Assembly: GCF_002157225.2 (NCBI RefSeq)
Contig: NZ_CP020038.1
Span: forward strand, 6,716,991-6,780,990
Direction: 5' to 3'
DNA length: 64,000 bases
Source: Agarilytica rhodophyticola
GTDB lineage: Bacteria; Pseudomonadota; Gammaproteobacteria; Pseudomonadales; Cellvibrionaceae
Made by a program: the position numbers and the translations under genes. Every line of letters starts with the position of its first letter. Position 1 is the stretch's first letter. Under the pieces are notes generated by a model. It did not search any database. It worked only from the letters and a program-made list of their open reading frames with translations, and had not been told where the DNA came from. Of this stretch, positions 17,215 through 26,056 are shown piece after piece.

Positions 17215-19254
17215 GTGAATTACCGTGCGGATATTGATGGTATCAGAGCGATTGCCGTTTCCATCGTCATTCTGTTTCATTTCAGCGTCCCAGGCTTTAG
17301 CGGAGGCTTTATTGGCGTTGATGTATTTTTTGTTTTATCTGGATATTTAATAAGCTCAATTATTTTTTCTCAGCTTGAGAAAGGCAAATTTGAATTTGGT
17401 AATTTTTATTTTCGAAGGATAAGACGCCTATTTCCAGTATATATTGTGGTGATGTTAGCAACATTTGCTGTTGCTTACGCATTAATGCTACCCAAGGAAT
17501 TTCGCGAGTTTGGGCAAAGCCTATTAGCCTCAACAGTGTATGTGTCTAATATCTTATTCTACTTGCAGGCGGGTTATTTCGATACTTCTTCTCATCTCAA
17601 GCCACTTTTACACACTTGGTCGCTGTCTGTTGAAGAGCAGTTTTATCTCATTTTTCCTTTTGTCGCTTGGGTAACAGCGAAATTTTCACGCAAGTCTCTC
17701 TTTATTTTATTTGCCACACTTACTTTGGCCTCCTTCGCGGCAGCAGCCTATTATATTCATCGCGATAATAGTGCAGTTTTCTACCTCTATCCTTTTAGGG
17801 CTTGGGAAATGTTTCTAGGGACTTTACTCGCGACTCAATTTATCCCTCAGCTAAAGTCCAAACTATCGAATGATATTGCTGCGGTATGTGGCTTACTGTT
17901 GATCATCATTCCTAACTTTTTTTACGATAGCTCCACATTATTTCCCGGTGTATCAGCACTGGCTCCCTGTTTAGGGACAGTACTATTGCTCTATACAGGC
18001 GTCTCTCATTCTGGTTGGGTACAACGCATTTTATCGTCATCACCACCGGTATTTATTGGCAAGCTATCTTATTCCCTCTATTTGTGGCACTGGCCAGTCT
18101 ACGTGCTTTATACATACGGCAAACCAGAGGGTGCCGACACAATTGATATTTGCATTATGTCCGCCTGTACATTTATAGCCTCTCTACTTTCCTGGAAGTT
18201 TGTAGAGACCCCCATACGCAAAGGGCAAGTAGTTTTATTCAATAATAAGGTCAATGTATTTACTAGCACTGCTCTTGTGTCTGTGCTCTTTATGGCAGTG
18301 GGCTTTTATATTCACTCCACCTTGGGGATGCCCAATAGACTCGATTCCAAAACCGCAGCTTTTGCTGTAGCCGCCAGTGATCTATTCGGTGACTTTGAAA
18401 ACTGCGAAGAAAATACCAACAAGACCTTACCTAACATAGGTTTTTGCGCTATTGGCAGTCCTTTTACATCCACTTCTTATACGCTGGTCTGGGGTGATTC
18501 TCATGGCGGTGCATACAAACGTGGCTATAAGAGTTTAGTTGAGGGAAAGGATCATAATGTTTTAGTGGCTTGGGATGGTGGCTGCCCTCCTATATACAAT
18601 TTTAATAAAGATGAGTCCGTTTCCTCCACGGTAGTTGACGAGCAATGTAGCAAACGAAACCAAGCAGTCCGCCGTTTAATTGAAAGAGACTCTCGCATCA
18701 ATGCTATTGTCATGGTCGGTCGTTGGTCTTATTACATTAATGGTGGTGGTGTAGGTATAGACGCTGAAAACAAAATTACTATCTGGCCAGATGGCGCCGA
18801 GCCCGGCTCAGTGGATGATGAAGCAGCCTATTTTGTCGATGCATTCACCAAGACATTAGAGGTTCTGACAAAAGATAAACACAAAGTTTTTGTAGTCGAG
18901 CAGCCTCCTGAATTTACCCGCTATCTCGCTCGAACACTGGCAATTAACTTAATGAATGGCAGCGCTGACTTCGAGAAAAACTTAGCCGAGCTGGCTACCC
19001 AAGACTACCCATCAGTACTTGCACGGCAGGGAAAAATGCAAACAGCCCTCGACGCTGTGGAGCAGAGAGGTTTAGCGACCATACTAAGAACGCATAAGTA
19101 CTTTTGTTCTGAGAGCACATGTTCTCTCATGATTAACGATGCCCCTACATACTTTGATAACAATCATGTTTCCTCTCTAGGAGCGGTGCAAATCAAAACC
19201 ATGTTTTCTCCTGTGGTTGAGTTTTTAGAAGCAGAGGAAAACCGTCAGTTATGA
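17215..19254 (+). CDS. OafA-type membrane acyltransferase 3 fused to SGNH domain
   Basis: A 679-residue protein with the acyltransferase-3 architecture. Residues 1-370 hold about ten or eleven membrane helices, with 'YRADIDGIRAIAV', the conserved histidine in 'ILFHFSVPGF', and 'GVDVFFVLSGYLI'. Residues 400-679 form a periplasmic SGNH hydrolase-like domain with block I 'VWGDSHGG' and a C-terminal D-x-x-H in 'DNNHVSSLGA'. Such fusions move acetyl or other acyl groups onto O-antigen or exopolysaccharide sugars. The GTG start agrees with the family N-terminus. Its TGA overlaps the ATG of the GMC gene by ATGA, which indicates translational coupling. Confidence 0.9.
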   Translation: MNYRADIDGIRAIAVSIVILFHFSVPGFSGGFIGVDVFFVLSGYLISSIIFSQLEKGKFEFGNFYFRRIRRLFPVYIVVMLATFAVAYALMLPKEFREFGQSLLASTVYVSNILFYLQAGYFDTSSHLKPLLHTWSLSVEEQFYLIFPFVAWVTAKFSRKSLFILFATLTLASFAAAAYYIHRDNSAVFYLYPFRAWEMFLGTLLATQFIPQLKSKLSNDIAAVCGLLLIIIPNFFYDSSTLFPGVSALAPCLGTVLLLYTGVSHSGWVQRILSSSPPVFIGKLSYSLYLWHWPVYVLYTYGKPEGADTIDICIMSACTFIASLLSWKFVETPIRKGQVVLFNNKVNVFTSTALVSVLFMAVGFYIHSTLGMPNRLDSKTAAFAVAASDLFGDFENCEENTNKTLPNIGFCAIGSPFTSTSYTLVWGDSHGGAYKRGYKSLVEGKDHNVLVAWDGGCPPIYNFNKDESVSSTVVDEQCSKRNQAVRRLIERDSRINAIVMVGRWSYYINGGGVGIDAENKITIWPDGAEPGSVDDEAAYFVDAFTKTLEVLTKDKHKVFVVEQPPEFTRYLARTLAINLMNGSADFEKNLAELATQDYPSVLARQGKMQTALDAVEQRGLATILRTHKYFCSESTCSLMINDAPTYFDNNHVSSLGAVQIKTMFSPVVEFLEAEENRQL

Positions 19255-20873
19255 TTCAATACATAAGTCCTGATATACATGCGGATGTTCTCTTAAGCCC
19301 AGAACAGGCTAGTCAACAAAAATGGGATGTCATTATTGTTGGCGGCGGCATGGGGGGAGGCAGTGCCGCCTATGCTCTGACCCAGCAAGGTCACAATGTA
19401 TTGCTTGTTGAAAAGGGACAAGCGCGTTTTAGTGGCGAAGGAGGAGGCGTTGAAACCGAGCAACTGAAGCCAGAAGAGTATTTAAACAATGGTCGCTGGC
19501 CAAATAAGCTGAAGGCAGAGGTCGACGGTTCTGTAGCTGATATTTGGGCACCTTTGGGCTGTGGTTTGGGTGGCTCATCGTTACTTTATGCTGCTGCCCT
19601 ACAGCGTTTACGTGCAGAGGATTTTGCTGAACAAGTTCTCCCCGATGGGAGCACTATTAGCTGGCCCTTCAGCTATCCGGAACTTGAACCCTATTATCAA
19701 AAGGCAGAAAAAATATTCAAGGTTCTAGGCACTGCCGACCCTCTTGAAGCCAATGCTACTTATGATCTAGGCCCGCCACCCGCTATGTGCGAAAGAGATC
19801 AGCATTATTTCCAGCTATTTCAGGAAGCAGGTTTGCACCCTTATCGACTTCACGTAGCAATGGAGTATCAAAAGGGCTGCGGCGAATGTGGTGGCCACAT
19901 ATGTAAACGTCAATGTAAACAGGATTCACTGAATGCCTGTATTATGCCTGCCATTCAAACGGGCAAATTATGCATCATTGAAAAAGCGGAAGTCACCTAC
20001 CTGGACGCAGATAGTAAAAGAATTACAGGAATTGATGTCGAACATCAAGGAGAAATCTTCCGTATAGAAGCAAAGATAGTTGTATTAGCAGCGGGCGCTT
20101 ACTTCACCCCCGTTCTTTTGCAAAAATCAACCAGCGAGCTATGGCCTCAAGGCCTCGCAAACTCAAGTGGTTTGGTAGGCAAAAACCTCATGTTTCATGC
20201 AAGTGATTTCATTGCCTTTTGGCCAAAACGAAAGTGCTCCCGCACAGGCCCCAATAAAACTATCGCGGTGCGAGATCTTTACATAAGTGAAGGAAAGAAA
20301 TTAGGCGAGTTTCAGTCCACAGGAATAGCAGCTGATTATGGTGTGGTTATTTATGCATTGCGCTTATTGTTTGATCAAAGCAGGTTAAAAAAGCTTAGCT
20401 TTTTACGCGAATTACTAAGAATTCCGGCTTACATAGCGTCCAAGCTCTACGGTGAAGCCACTGTATTTACAACTATTGTGGAAGACTATCCCTACCAGAC
20501 AAATCAGGTCTTGCTCGATCACACTCACCCCTCGGGAATGCGTTTTCAATATACATTACACGACGAATTAAGACAGCGCGTGAGTACTATGAAAAATAGC
20601 ATTCGCCAGCGCTTATCCAAACTCTATTCTATTCCCATGAATTTAGGAGTTAGCCTCAACTACGGTCACCCTTGCGGTACCTGCAAGGCGGGCAATGATC
20701 CCGCCACTAGTGTTGTGGATAAAAATTGCAAAGCCCATGATTTAGAAAATCTTTATTTTGTCGACAGCTCATTTATGCCCACCAGCGGCGGCTCGAATCC
20801 AAGCCTGACAATCGCAGCTAATGCATTGAGAGTTGCCGACGCCATTGATCAGGCTTTGCAAAATAATAAATAG
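19251..20873 (+). CDS. GMC-family FAD-dependent oxidoreductase
   Basis: A 540-residue protein. The FAD-binding Rossmann motif lies at about residues 28-46 ('VIIVGGGMGGGSAAYAL') with 'VEKG' after it, then 'GLGGSSLLYAA', the GMC pattern around the flavin. The C-terminal GMC_oxred_C domain has 'GHPCGTCKAGNDP' and 'LYFVDSSFMPTSGGSNPSLT', where the active-site His/Asn region lies. A cysteine cluster near residue 205 ('CGECGGHICKRQC') resembles those of sugar or long-chain alcohol dehydrogenases and may bind metal; this is an inference. The 4-bp overlap with the acyltransferase gene suggests both act on the same surface sugar or lipid. No signal peptide is evident. Confidence 0.87.
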   Translation: MIQYISPDIHADVLLSPEQASQQKWDVIIVGGGMGGGSAAYALTQQGHNVLLVEKGQARFSGEGGGVETEQLKPEEYLNNGRWPNKLKAEVDGSVADIWAPLGCGLGGSSLLYAAALQRLRAEDFAEQVLPDGSTISWPFSYPELEPYYQKAEKIFKVLGTADPLEANATYDLGPPPAMCERDQHYFQLFQEAGLHPYRLHVAMEYQKGCGECGGHICKRQCKQDSLNACIMPAIQTGKLCIIEKAEVTYLDADSKRITGIDVEHQGEIFRIEAKIVVLAAGAYFTPVLLQKSTSELWPQGLANSSGLVGKNLMFHASDFIAFWPKRKCSRTGPNKTIAVRDLYISEGKKLGEFQSTGIAADYGVVIYALRLLFDQSRLKKLSFLRELLRIPAYIASKLYGEATVFTTIVEDYPYQTNQVLLDHTHPSGMRFQYTLHDELRQRVSTMKNSIRQRLSKLYSIPMNLGVSLNYGHPCGTCKAGNDPATSVVDKNCKAHDLENLYFVDSSFMPTSGGSNPSLTIAANALRVADAIDQALQNNK

Positions 20874-20880
20874 AGATGGC

Positions 20881-20899
20881 CTCAAGCCTGTTAGCACTA
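20881..20899 (+). repeat. Dispersed 19-bp repeat, copy 3
   Basis: CTCAAGCCTGTTAGCACTA, 8 bp after the stop of the GMC gene and between convergent genes. The first four bases diverge from the consensus; the GCCTGTTAGCACTA core is intact. Confidence 0.65.
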
Positions 20900-20905
20900 A
20901 CAGAC

Positions 20906-21643
20906 TTACTTCCAGAACATTAACTTTGCTTTAATTTTCTGTTTTAGAGATTTTGGCGGTTGCCATTCGTGGTTTTGCTCGTAAATACAATTCTTTTTCG
21001 AGGCGTGAGGCTGGCTGGCAATGTCCACTGCCCAAGAAGCTGCAACGGCAGGATCCATACCGGTGTATTCACTCATCTGCGTATTTAAATGTCCGGGTAT
21101 CCATTCGTGAACTTCTATATCCAAATTGTAGTGAGCGATGTCTACTGCAATTGCTTTTGTCAGTGCATGCAATCCACCTTTTGTGCAAGAGTATGCAGCA
21201 CTTTTTTCAATAGGCCCCAAATCAGCCCAGCTTCCCAAGTTAAAGATACGGCCATATTTCTTGTCAATCATAGACGGCAGCACAGCCTTAACGCAGTTGG
21301 CAACACCCCCTAGATTAATGGCAATAGCGGCGGCCCATTGCTCTGCTGATTCTTCGAGAAAATTTATTTTTGGATAGACAGCAGCATTATTAAATAAAAT
21401 ATCTATACGTCCATAAGCACTAATAATTTGCTCAAATACATCGCTCACTTGTGCATAATCAGCAACATCCATTGCATAGCATGCATAGTTTTCTTGCTCA
21501 ATATTGCGCTTGGTTTCTTCAAGTTTTTCTAGCGATCGCCCTAAGCCGATAACTTGGCTACCCTGCTGACAAAACGCTTTCGCAAGTTCTCGTCCCAAAC
21601 CACTGCCAGCACCTGTTATTACAATAACCTTGTCTTTAATCAT
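20906..21643 (-). CDS. Classical short-chain dehydrogenase/reductase (SDR)
   Basis: A 245-residue SDR. It has the cofactor motif 'TGAGSGLG' near residue 9, 'DVADYAQV', 'NNAAVYP', the catalytic Ser in 'FNLGSWADLG' and the Y-x-x-x-K pair in 'YSCTKGG'. The frame is open 15 codons further upstream, but Met at 21643 has a GGGGAA ribosome site and begins right at the first strand. It would use NAD(P)H to reduce or oxidise a carbonyl or hydroxyl; the substrate is unknown. It is convergent with the GMC gene and could act in the same sugar or lipid modification, though nothing in the sequence proves this. Confidence 0.86.
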   Translation of the reverse strand: MIKDKVIVITGAGSGLGRELAKAFCQQGSQVIGLGRSLEKLEETKRNIEQENYACYAMDVADYAQVSDVFEQIISAYGRIDILFNNAAVYPKINFLEESAEQWAAAIAINLGGVANCVKAVLPSMIDKKYGRIFNLGSWADLGPIEKSAAYSCTKGGLHALTKAIAVDIAHYNLDIEVHEWIPGHLNTQMSEYTGMDPAVAASWAVDIASQPHASKKNCIYEQNHEWQPPKSLKQKIKAKLMFWK

Positions 21644-22019
21644 TATTTTCCCCAAGAAAATGAATGTGGGCGAGTATAACCTCCCCAAGCCGACACAAAA
21701 GATATTTTTGTAAATTTGACAACATGTTACAAAGTTCCTCTTAAAATTTTGAAGTCCGTGCTTTACACTGCTGCAAATTTTTGGTTATTGCTAACCGCTG
21801 TATCTATCGTATCTAACGATTACTATATTTTATTAATAATTCATCTGGCACCTGTAATAGACACGTAAAGAGAGTCTGATTTAAATTAGTTTTAATTCGC
21901 GCCAGATAATTTGGACAGAGAGTCTGCAGCTTTTGTGATGGTGCTCAAACCAAAAAAAGTTGACGCATTTACAATTGCACAATTCAGTCATATCGACATT
22001 TTCGATAAATATATTTCAG
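21644..22019. other. 376-bp noncoding gap between divergent genes
   Basis: This lies between the SDR gene start and the lipoprotein dehydrogenase-cytochrome gene. It contains the dyad at 21707-21733 listed separately. No other structure or credible short gene is seen. The frame of the downstream gene is open from 21960 but only with a TTG start and no ribosome site. Confidence 0.5.
21707..21733. promoter_or_regulatory. Operator-like dyad upstream of the SDR gene
   Basis: TTTGTAA at 21707-21713 and its perfect complement TTACAAA at 21727-21733 enclose the palindrome AACATGTT (21721-21728). It lies about 65 bp upstream of the SDR start. It has the size of a TetR- or LysR-type operator; no regulator gene is adjacent. 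Confidence 0.3.
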
Positions 22020-24665
22020 ATGGACCGCTTTATGAGATTTGACCGTTTATTAAAAAGCATATTGCTAAGCACGATAATTGTATTAAGTGCATGTGGTGGA
22101 GGCGCAGGAGAGCAGGGTTTATTTTCGCCTCAGTCTGGCAACATACCAACACCTACAACGACACCCACAGCAATTACTAATCCAGCGCCAACAACTGCAC
22201 CAATGCCCAGCGGTTCCCCAACCCCTACTGCCACACCTACAGGAACGCCAACACCCTTTGTCACGCCAATTGTGACTGTAACACCGACACCAATAATAAC
22301 GCCAACGGCGACCGTAACACCGACACCAACCGCAACTCCTACAGCGACTGTAACGCCAATACCAACCGCGACTCCCACAGCGACTGTAACGCCGACACCA
22401 ACCGCGACTCCCACAGCGACTGTAACGCCAACACCAACCGCAACTCCTACAGCGACTGTGACGCCAACACCAACCGCAACTCCTACGGCGACTGTAACGC
22501 CAACACCAACCGCGACTCCTACGGCGACTGTAACGCCAACACCAACCGCAACTCCTACAGCGACTGTAACGCCAACACCAACAATTACACCGACGCCAGT
22601 TAGAGAATTGAATACCTCATGTATAGCGCCTACTCCTTCTACATCAGGAGGTGGTGTTGGCACTCAGCAGGCATTCCCTAATTTGCCAGCCGTTAATGCA
22701 CCTGTTGCGATGGTGCAACCGGTTAATGATAGTAGTTTCTGGTTTATGCTTGCCCGTAGCGGAGTTGTATATCACTTCGAAAATAATGAGACGACTAATA
22801 CACGCAGTGTTGTTCTGAATATAAGTTCTCAAGTCTCAACCGTCCTAGAAATGGGGGCTACAGGCATTGCATTTCACCCAGATTATCCGTCAGATAATCG
22901 TGTATTCATTATGTATAACGACATTAATAATGGTGGTCGTTCCACGCTATCTTCATTCACGGTCGATACTACAACTAAGCAAATTAGCAACGAGAATGTA
23001 CTTTTAACTCTGGATCAGCCCGGCAATAACCACAACGGCGGCGACCTTGCTTTTGGCAACGATGGTATGCTTTATAGCGCCTTTGGAGATGGTGGAGATG
23101 GGGCTAGTGGCAACCCTGCTTTTTCACAAGACCTAAGCAACCTTCTTGGTACCATGATTCGTATAGATGTTAGTGGTTCTCCATATTCTATTCCCAGTGA
23201 CAATCCTTTTGTTGGTGGTGCAATCTGTAATAGTTCGGCAGCATCTGTAGGACAAACATGTCCTGAGATATATGCCTATGGTTTCCGTAACCCCTGGCGT
23301 TTTAGCGTCGACCAGAGCAACGGCGATATATGGGTAGGTGATGTGGGTGAAGACGCCTGGGAAGAAGTAGATCGCGTAGTTAGTGGCGCAAACTATGGCT
23401 GGCCCATTATGGAAGCAAACCAATGCCTTAACGGTGCACCATGTAATACTGCCGGTTTAACACTGCCCATTACACAATATCCTCGCTCTCAGGGGATTTC
23501 TGTTGTAGGCGGGTATGTTTATCGGGGAACTCGCTCACCTAGTTTAGTGGGTCAATATATATTCTCAGATGTGTTTGATAGCGGTGTATTGAGTGTGCCC
23601 TTTAATGCCTCTGCAGGCACAAACCTTACGAGCTTGTTCTCAAGTGGTCTACGACCATTTGGGTTCGCGCAGGGTAATGATGGTGAAATTTACCTACTAA
23701 ATGCTGAGCCAGACAACCCAGGAACTAACGTCTATCGTATTGTAGATACCGGCACCACAACTTTTACTATGCCTTCGCTCCTCAGCAATACGGGCTGTTT
23801 CGACGTTTTAAATAAAGAATCACCAAGTGGCGTTTTTGATTATTCTGCCAATTCCATTTTATGGTCTGATGGCGCAGCCAAAAGGCGTTCCTTTGCCATT
23901 CCCGACGGCACGAATATTGACCTTCAGAGTGATGGCGATTTCATATTTCCGACAGACTCGATTCTGATTAAGCACTTCCTCAACGGCAACAGCTTTATTG
24001 AGACACGGCTTTTAGTCAATCATAGTACTGGCTGGCAAGGTTACAGCTATGAATGGAATAACGCACAAACAGACGCAACATTACTAAGTACAGGTAAGGA
24101 AGAAAACGTAGGGCCATTTATCCACACGTTCCCTAGCCAAGGTCAATGTAATACCTGCCATACAAATGCAGCGAATAACAGTTTAGGTCTAGAACTTGGC
24201 CAGTTAAACCGGGTTGACTCAGACCTCGGCGCTAACATTGTTGACTACTTAAACGCCGCAGGCTATATCACACCAGCATCACAAGTAAGTAGTACAGTTG
24301 CTCCTCAGTTCTTTGCTCTAGATGATAATTCCGCGACATTAGAGCAACGAGCACGCAGTTATCTACATAGCAACTGCTCTGGCTGTCATCGCCCTGGCGC
24401 GGCGTCAGACTTTATGGACTTACGTTTTTCAACACCGCTGGCGAACACTAACACTTGTGGTATAGCGGCTTCTATTGACGATTTAGGCGTTAGCGGAGCA
24501 GAGCGTATTATGCCGGGTAATCCAGATGCATCCGTCATACTTTTGAGAATGGAAACACTTGACGGTACACGTATGCCACCGCTGGCTAGTCTGGTAGTCG
24601 ATAACGAAGCAACACAATTAATTCGCAACTGGATTGCGACCCTATCGCCATCGGATTGTAATTGA
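22020..24665 (+). CDS. Outer-membrane lipoprotein: PQQ-type sugar dehydrogenase fused to diheme cytochrome c
   Basis: An 881-residue fusion. The N-terminus is a lipoprotein signal with lipobox 'VLSAC' followed by Gly, so outer-membrane anchoring is expected. The start could be Met at 22020 or 22032. A Pro/Thr linker made of eight 12-residue repeats follows. The central domain (about 220-580) is a soluble glucose/sorbosone dehydrogenase beta-propeller, with '[11 protein letters not shown]' (the expected catalytic His), 'FGDGGDG', '[11 protein letters not shown]' and '[11 protein letters not shown]'. The C-terminal part (about 600-881) resembles SO2930/HNE_0200-type cytochromes with two haem sites, CNTCH at 710 and CSGCH at 786. 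Sugar oxidation would pass electrons straight to its own haems. It heads a tandem of three paralogs. Confidence 0.85.
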   Translation: MDRFMRFDRLLKSILLSTIIVLSACGGGAGEQGLFSPQSGNIPTPTTTPTAITNPAPTTAPMPSGSPTPTATPTGTPTPFVTPIVTVTPTPIITPTATVTPTPTATPTATVTPIPTATPTATVTPTPTATPTATVTPTPTATPTATVTPTPTATPTATVTPTPTATPTATVTPTPTATPTATVTPTPTITPTPVRELNTSCIAPTPSTSGGGVGTQQAFPNLPAVNAPVAMVQPVNDSSFWFMLARSGVVYHFENNETTNTRSVVLNISSQVSTVLEMGATGIAFHPDYPSDNRVFIMYNDINNGGRSTLSSFTVDTTTKQISNENVLLTLDQPGNNHNGGDLAFGNDGMLYSAFGDGGDGASGNPAFSQDLSNLLGTMIRIDVSGSPYSIPSDNPFVGGAICNSSAASVGQTCPEIYAYGFRNPWRFSVDQSNGDIWVGDVGEDAWEEVDRVVSGANYGWPIMEANQCLNGAPCNTAGLTLPITQYPRSQGISVVGGYVYRGTRSPSLVGQYIFSDVFDSGVLSVPFNASAGTNLTSLFSSGLRPFGFAQGNDGEIYLLNAEPDNPGTNVYRIVDTGTTTFTMPSLLSNTGCFDVLNKESPSGVFDYSANSILWSDGAAKRRSFAIPDGTNIDLQSDGDFIFPTDSILIKHFLNGNSFIETRLLVNHSTGWQGYSYEWNNAQTDATLLSTGKEENVGPFIHTFPSQGQCNTCHTNAANNSLGLELGQLNRVDSDLGANIVDYLNAAGYITPASQVSSTVAPQFFALDDNSATLEQRARSYLHSNCSGCHRPGAASDFMDLRFSTPLANTNTCGIAASIDDLGVSGAERIMPGNPDASVILLRMETLDGTRMPPLASLVVDNEATQLIRNWIATLSPSDCN
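22305..22592 (+). repeat. 36-bp minisatellite, eight copies, coding for the Thr/Pro linker
   Basis: Eight tandem in-frame 36-bp units each encode [12 protein letters not shown] with minor changes (unit 2 has Ile; unit 8 ends TITP). Units differ only at a few third positions, so recent slippage or gene conversion is likely. The reverse strand also stays open here, giving a spurious Val/Gly-rich frame. Confidence 0.9.
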
Positions 24666-24675
24666 CGATCTCTCT

Positions 24676-24709
24676 CAGCGCTTGTTTGAAACACTATCGG
24701 CAAGCGCTG
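24676..24709. terminator. Hairpin after the dehydrogenase-cytochrome gene
   Basis: CAGCGCTTG at 24676-24684 pairs perfectly with CAAGCGCTG at 24701-24709 (9 bp, 16-nt loop). A second small stem, TACTCT/AGAGTA, spans 24716-24735. There is no T-run, so this is either a weak terminator or an mRNA 3'-end stabiliser in the 158-bp gap before the next gene. Confidence 0.4.
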
Positions 24710-24823
24710 GGAAGATACTCTACTTTTGCAGAGTAAAGCTATAACTCTTGCCTTTTTCTTACTTCAGTTGAAATTCTCTAGATATCCTGCAAAATAGACT
24801 ATAAAAAACATTTAGGGATTTAT

Positions 24824-26044
24824 ATGTTGCGTGCTATTAATTTATTACTTGTTTCAATGAGTGTATTGGCAATAAGTAACTCAGCAGTAGCTCTTTCTAA
24901 AAGTAAGGACAGCACTGCCTGTTCGGCTAACCCTATTGAAAATGTGGAACTAGTCCAGGCATATTCACATTTGCCGCCTTTGCCCTCTCCCTTAGATATG
25001 ATTCAACCGTCCAGTGACAGTAGTTTTTGGCTCGTCGCATCAAGAGATGGACAAATTTTTAGGTTTGAAAATGACCCGATGACGGATCAACTTAGCGTAG
25101 TATTAGATATTCGTCATAAAGTAATTAATCACGTTGAAATGGGGCTGACGGGTATGGCGTTTCACCCGGACTACCCAAAAGACAAACGCCTATTTATTAC
25201 CTATAACGATTCATCTAAGAAAAATCAGTCTACCCTTGCATCTTTTTTAGTTGATGCACAAACAGGGATACTAGACCCTACGAGTGAAGAGGTTATTCTA
25301 ACGTTGCCTCAAGATGAGTTATTCCACAATGGTGGCAATGTTGTATTTGGCCCAGATAACATGCTTTATGTGGGCTTCGGTGATGGCGGAGCCAAACCTT
25401 CTCATGCGCAGAGTAAAAAAAATCTCTACGGGACGCTGATACGCATCGATATCAACCACCAACCCTATAAAGTACCTGACGATAATCCGTTTAATGAAGG
25501 GCAGTCTCGCTGCAAAGAAGGTGTTAATAAAACGGTATGCCCTGAAATCTACGCTTATGGATTTCGTAACCCCTGGCGTTTCAGTTTCGATAATAGAACA
25601 AATAGACTGTGGCTAAGCGACGTTGGCGAAGCAGAGTTTGAGGAGATTAATATTGTAACTCCAGGCCAGAATTATGGCTGGCCGACAATGGAAGGTAGTG
25701 AATGTTTTGATTCTTTCTTCTGTATTAGTTGGGGGTTAATCGATCCCTACAATGGCTATGATTTGCCTACTCCTCAGTCTATCGCTGGTGGTTACGTGTA
25801 TCGGGGAAAACACGTAAAGCAACTCGAAGGCCACTATATTTATGGTGATATGCTATCGGAAGACTTTTTTGCCCTCGATGCCGCCGCTCCAGCAAATACT
25901 CCAGCTGCTCGTATTTTTAATAGTGACTTTCTAGTGGCGAGTATGGCCCAGGGTAACGACGGAGAAATATACTTATTAAACTTTTCGGGCAATTCAAAGG
26001 GCGATGGTATTTATAAAATTGCAGCGAAAGAACATTGCCGTTAG
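24824..26044 (+). CDS. Exported PQQ-type soluble sugar dehydrogenase (GSDH), paralog 2
   Basis: A 406-residue protein with a Sec signal peptide (about residues 1-24, ending 'NSAVA'). The rest is a single glucose/sorbosone dehydrogenase propeller: 'GLTGMAFHPDYP', 'FHNGGNVVFGPDN' with the catalytic-type His, 'GFGDGGA', '[14 protein letters not shown]' and 'DVGEAEFEEIN'. It has no haem domain and no linker, so electrons must go to another carrier, perhaps the fused cytochrome of paralog 1. It would oxidise a sugar or sugar derivative in the periplasm or outside the cell. Only 12 bp separate it from paralog 3. Confidence 0.85.
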   Translation: MLRAINLLLVSMSVLAISNSAVALSKSKDSTACSANPIENVELVQAYSHLPPLPSPLDMIQPSSDSSFWLVASRDGQIFRFENDPMTDQLSVVLDIRHKVINHVEMGLTGMAFHPDYPKDKRLFITYNDSSKKNQSTLASFLVDAQTGILDPTSEEVILTLPQDELFHNGGNVVFGPDNMLYVGFGDGGAKPSHAQSKKNLYGTLIRIDINHQPYKVPDDNPFNEGQSRCKEGVNKTVCPEIYAYGFRNPWRFSFDNRTNRLWLSDVGEAEFEEINIVTPGQNYGWPTMEGSECFDSFFCISWGLIDPYNGYDLPTPQSIAGGYVYRGKHVKQLEGHYIYGDMLSEDFFALDAAAPANTPAARIFNSDFLVASMAQGNDGEIYLLNFSGNSKGDGIYKIAAKEHCR

Positions 26045-26056
26045 GAAAACTTACAC

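Noticed and set aside
22305-22592. Regular tandem repeats as a possible CRISPR array
   Set aside because: Units are contiguous, in frame, without unique spacers, and encode a linker.
22130-22663. Minus-strand frame coding a 177-residue Val/Gly repeat protein
   Set aside because: It is the antisense of the Thr/Pro minisatellite; the sense strand is a well-supported lipoprotein-dehydrogenase.
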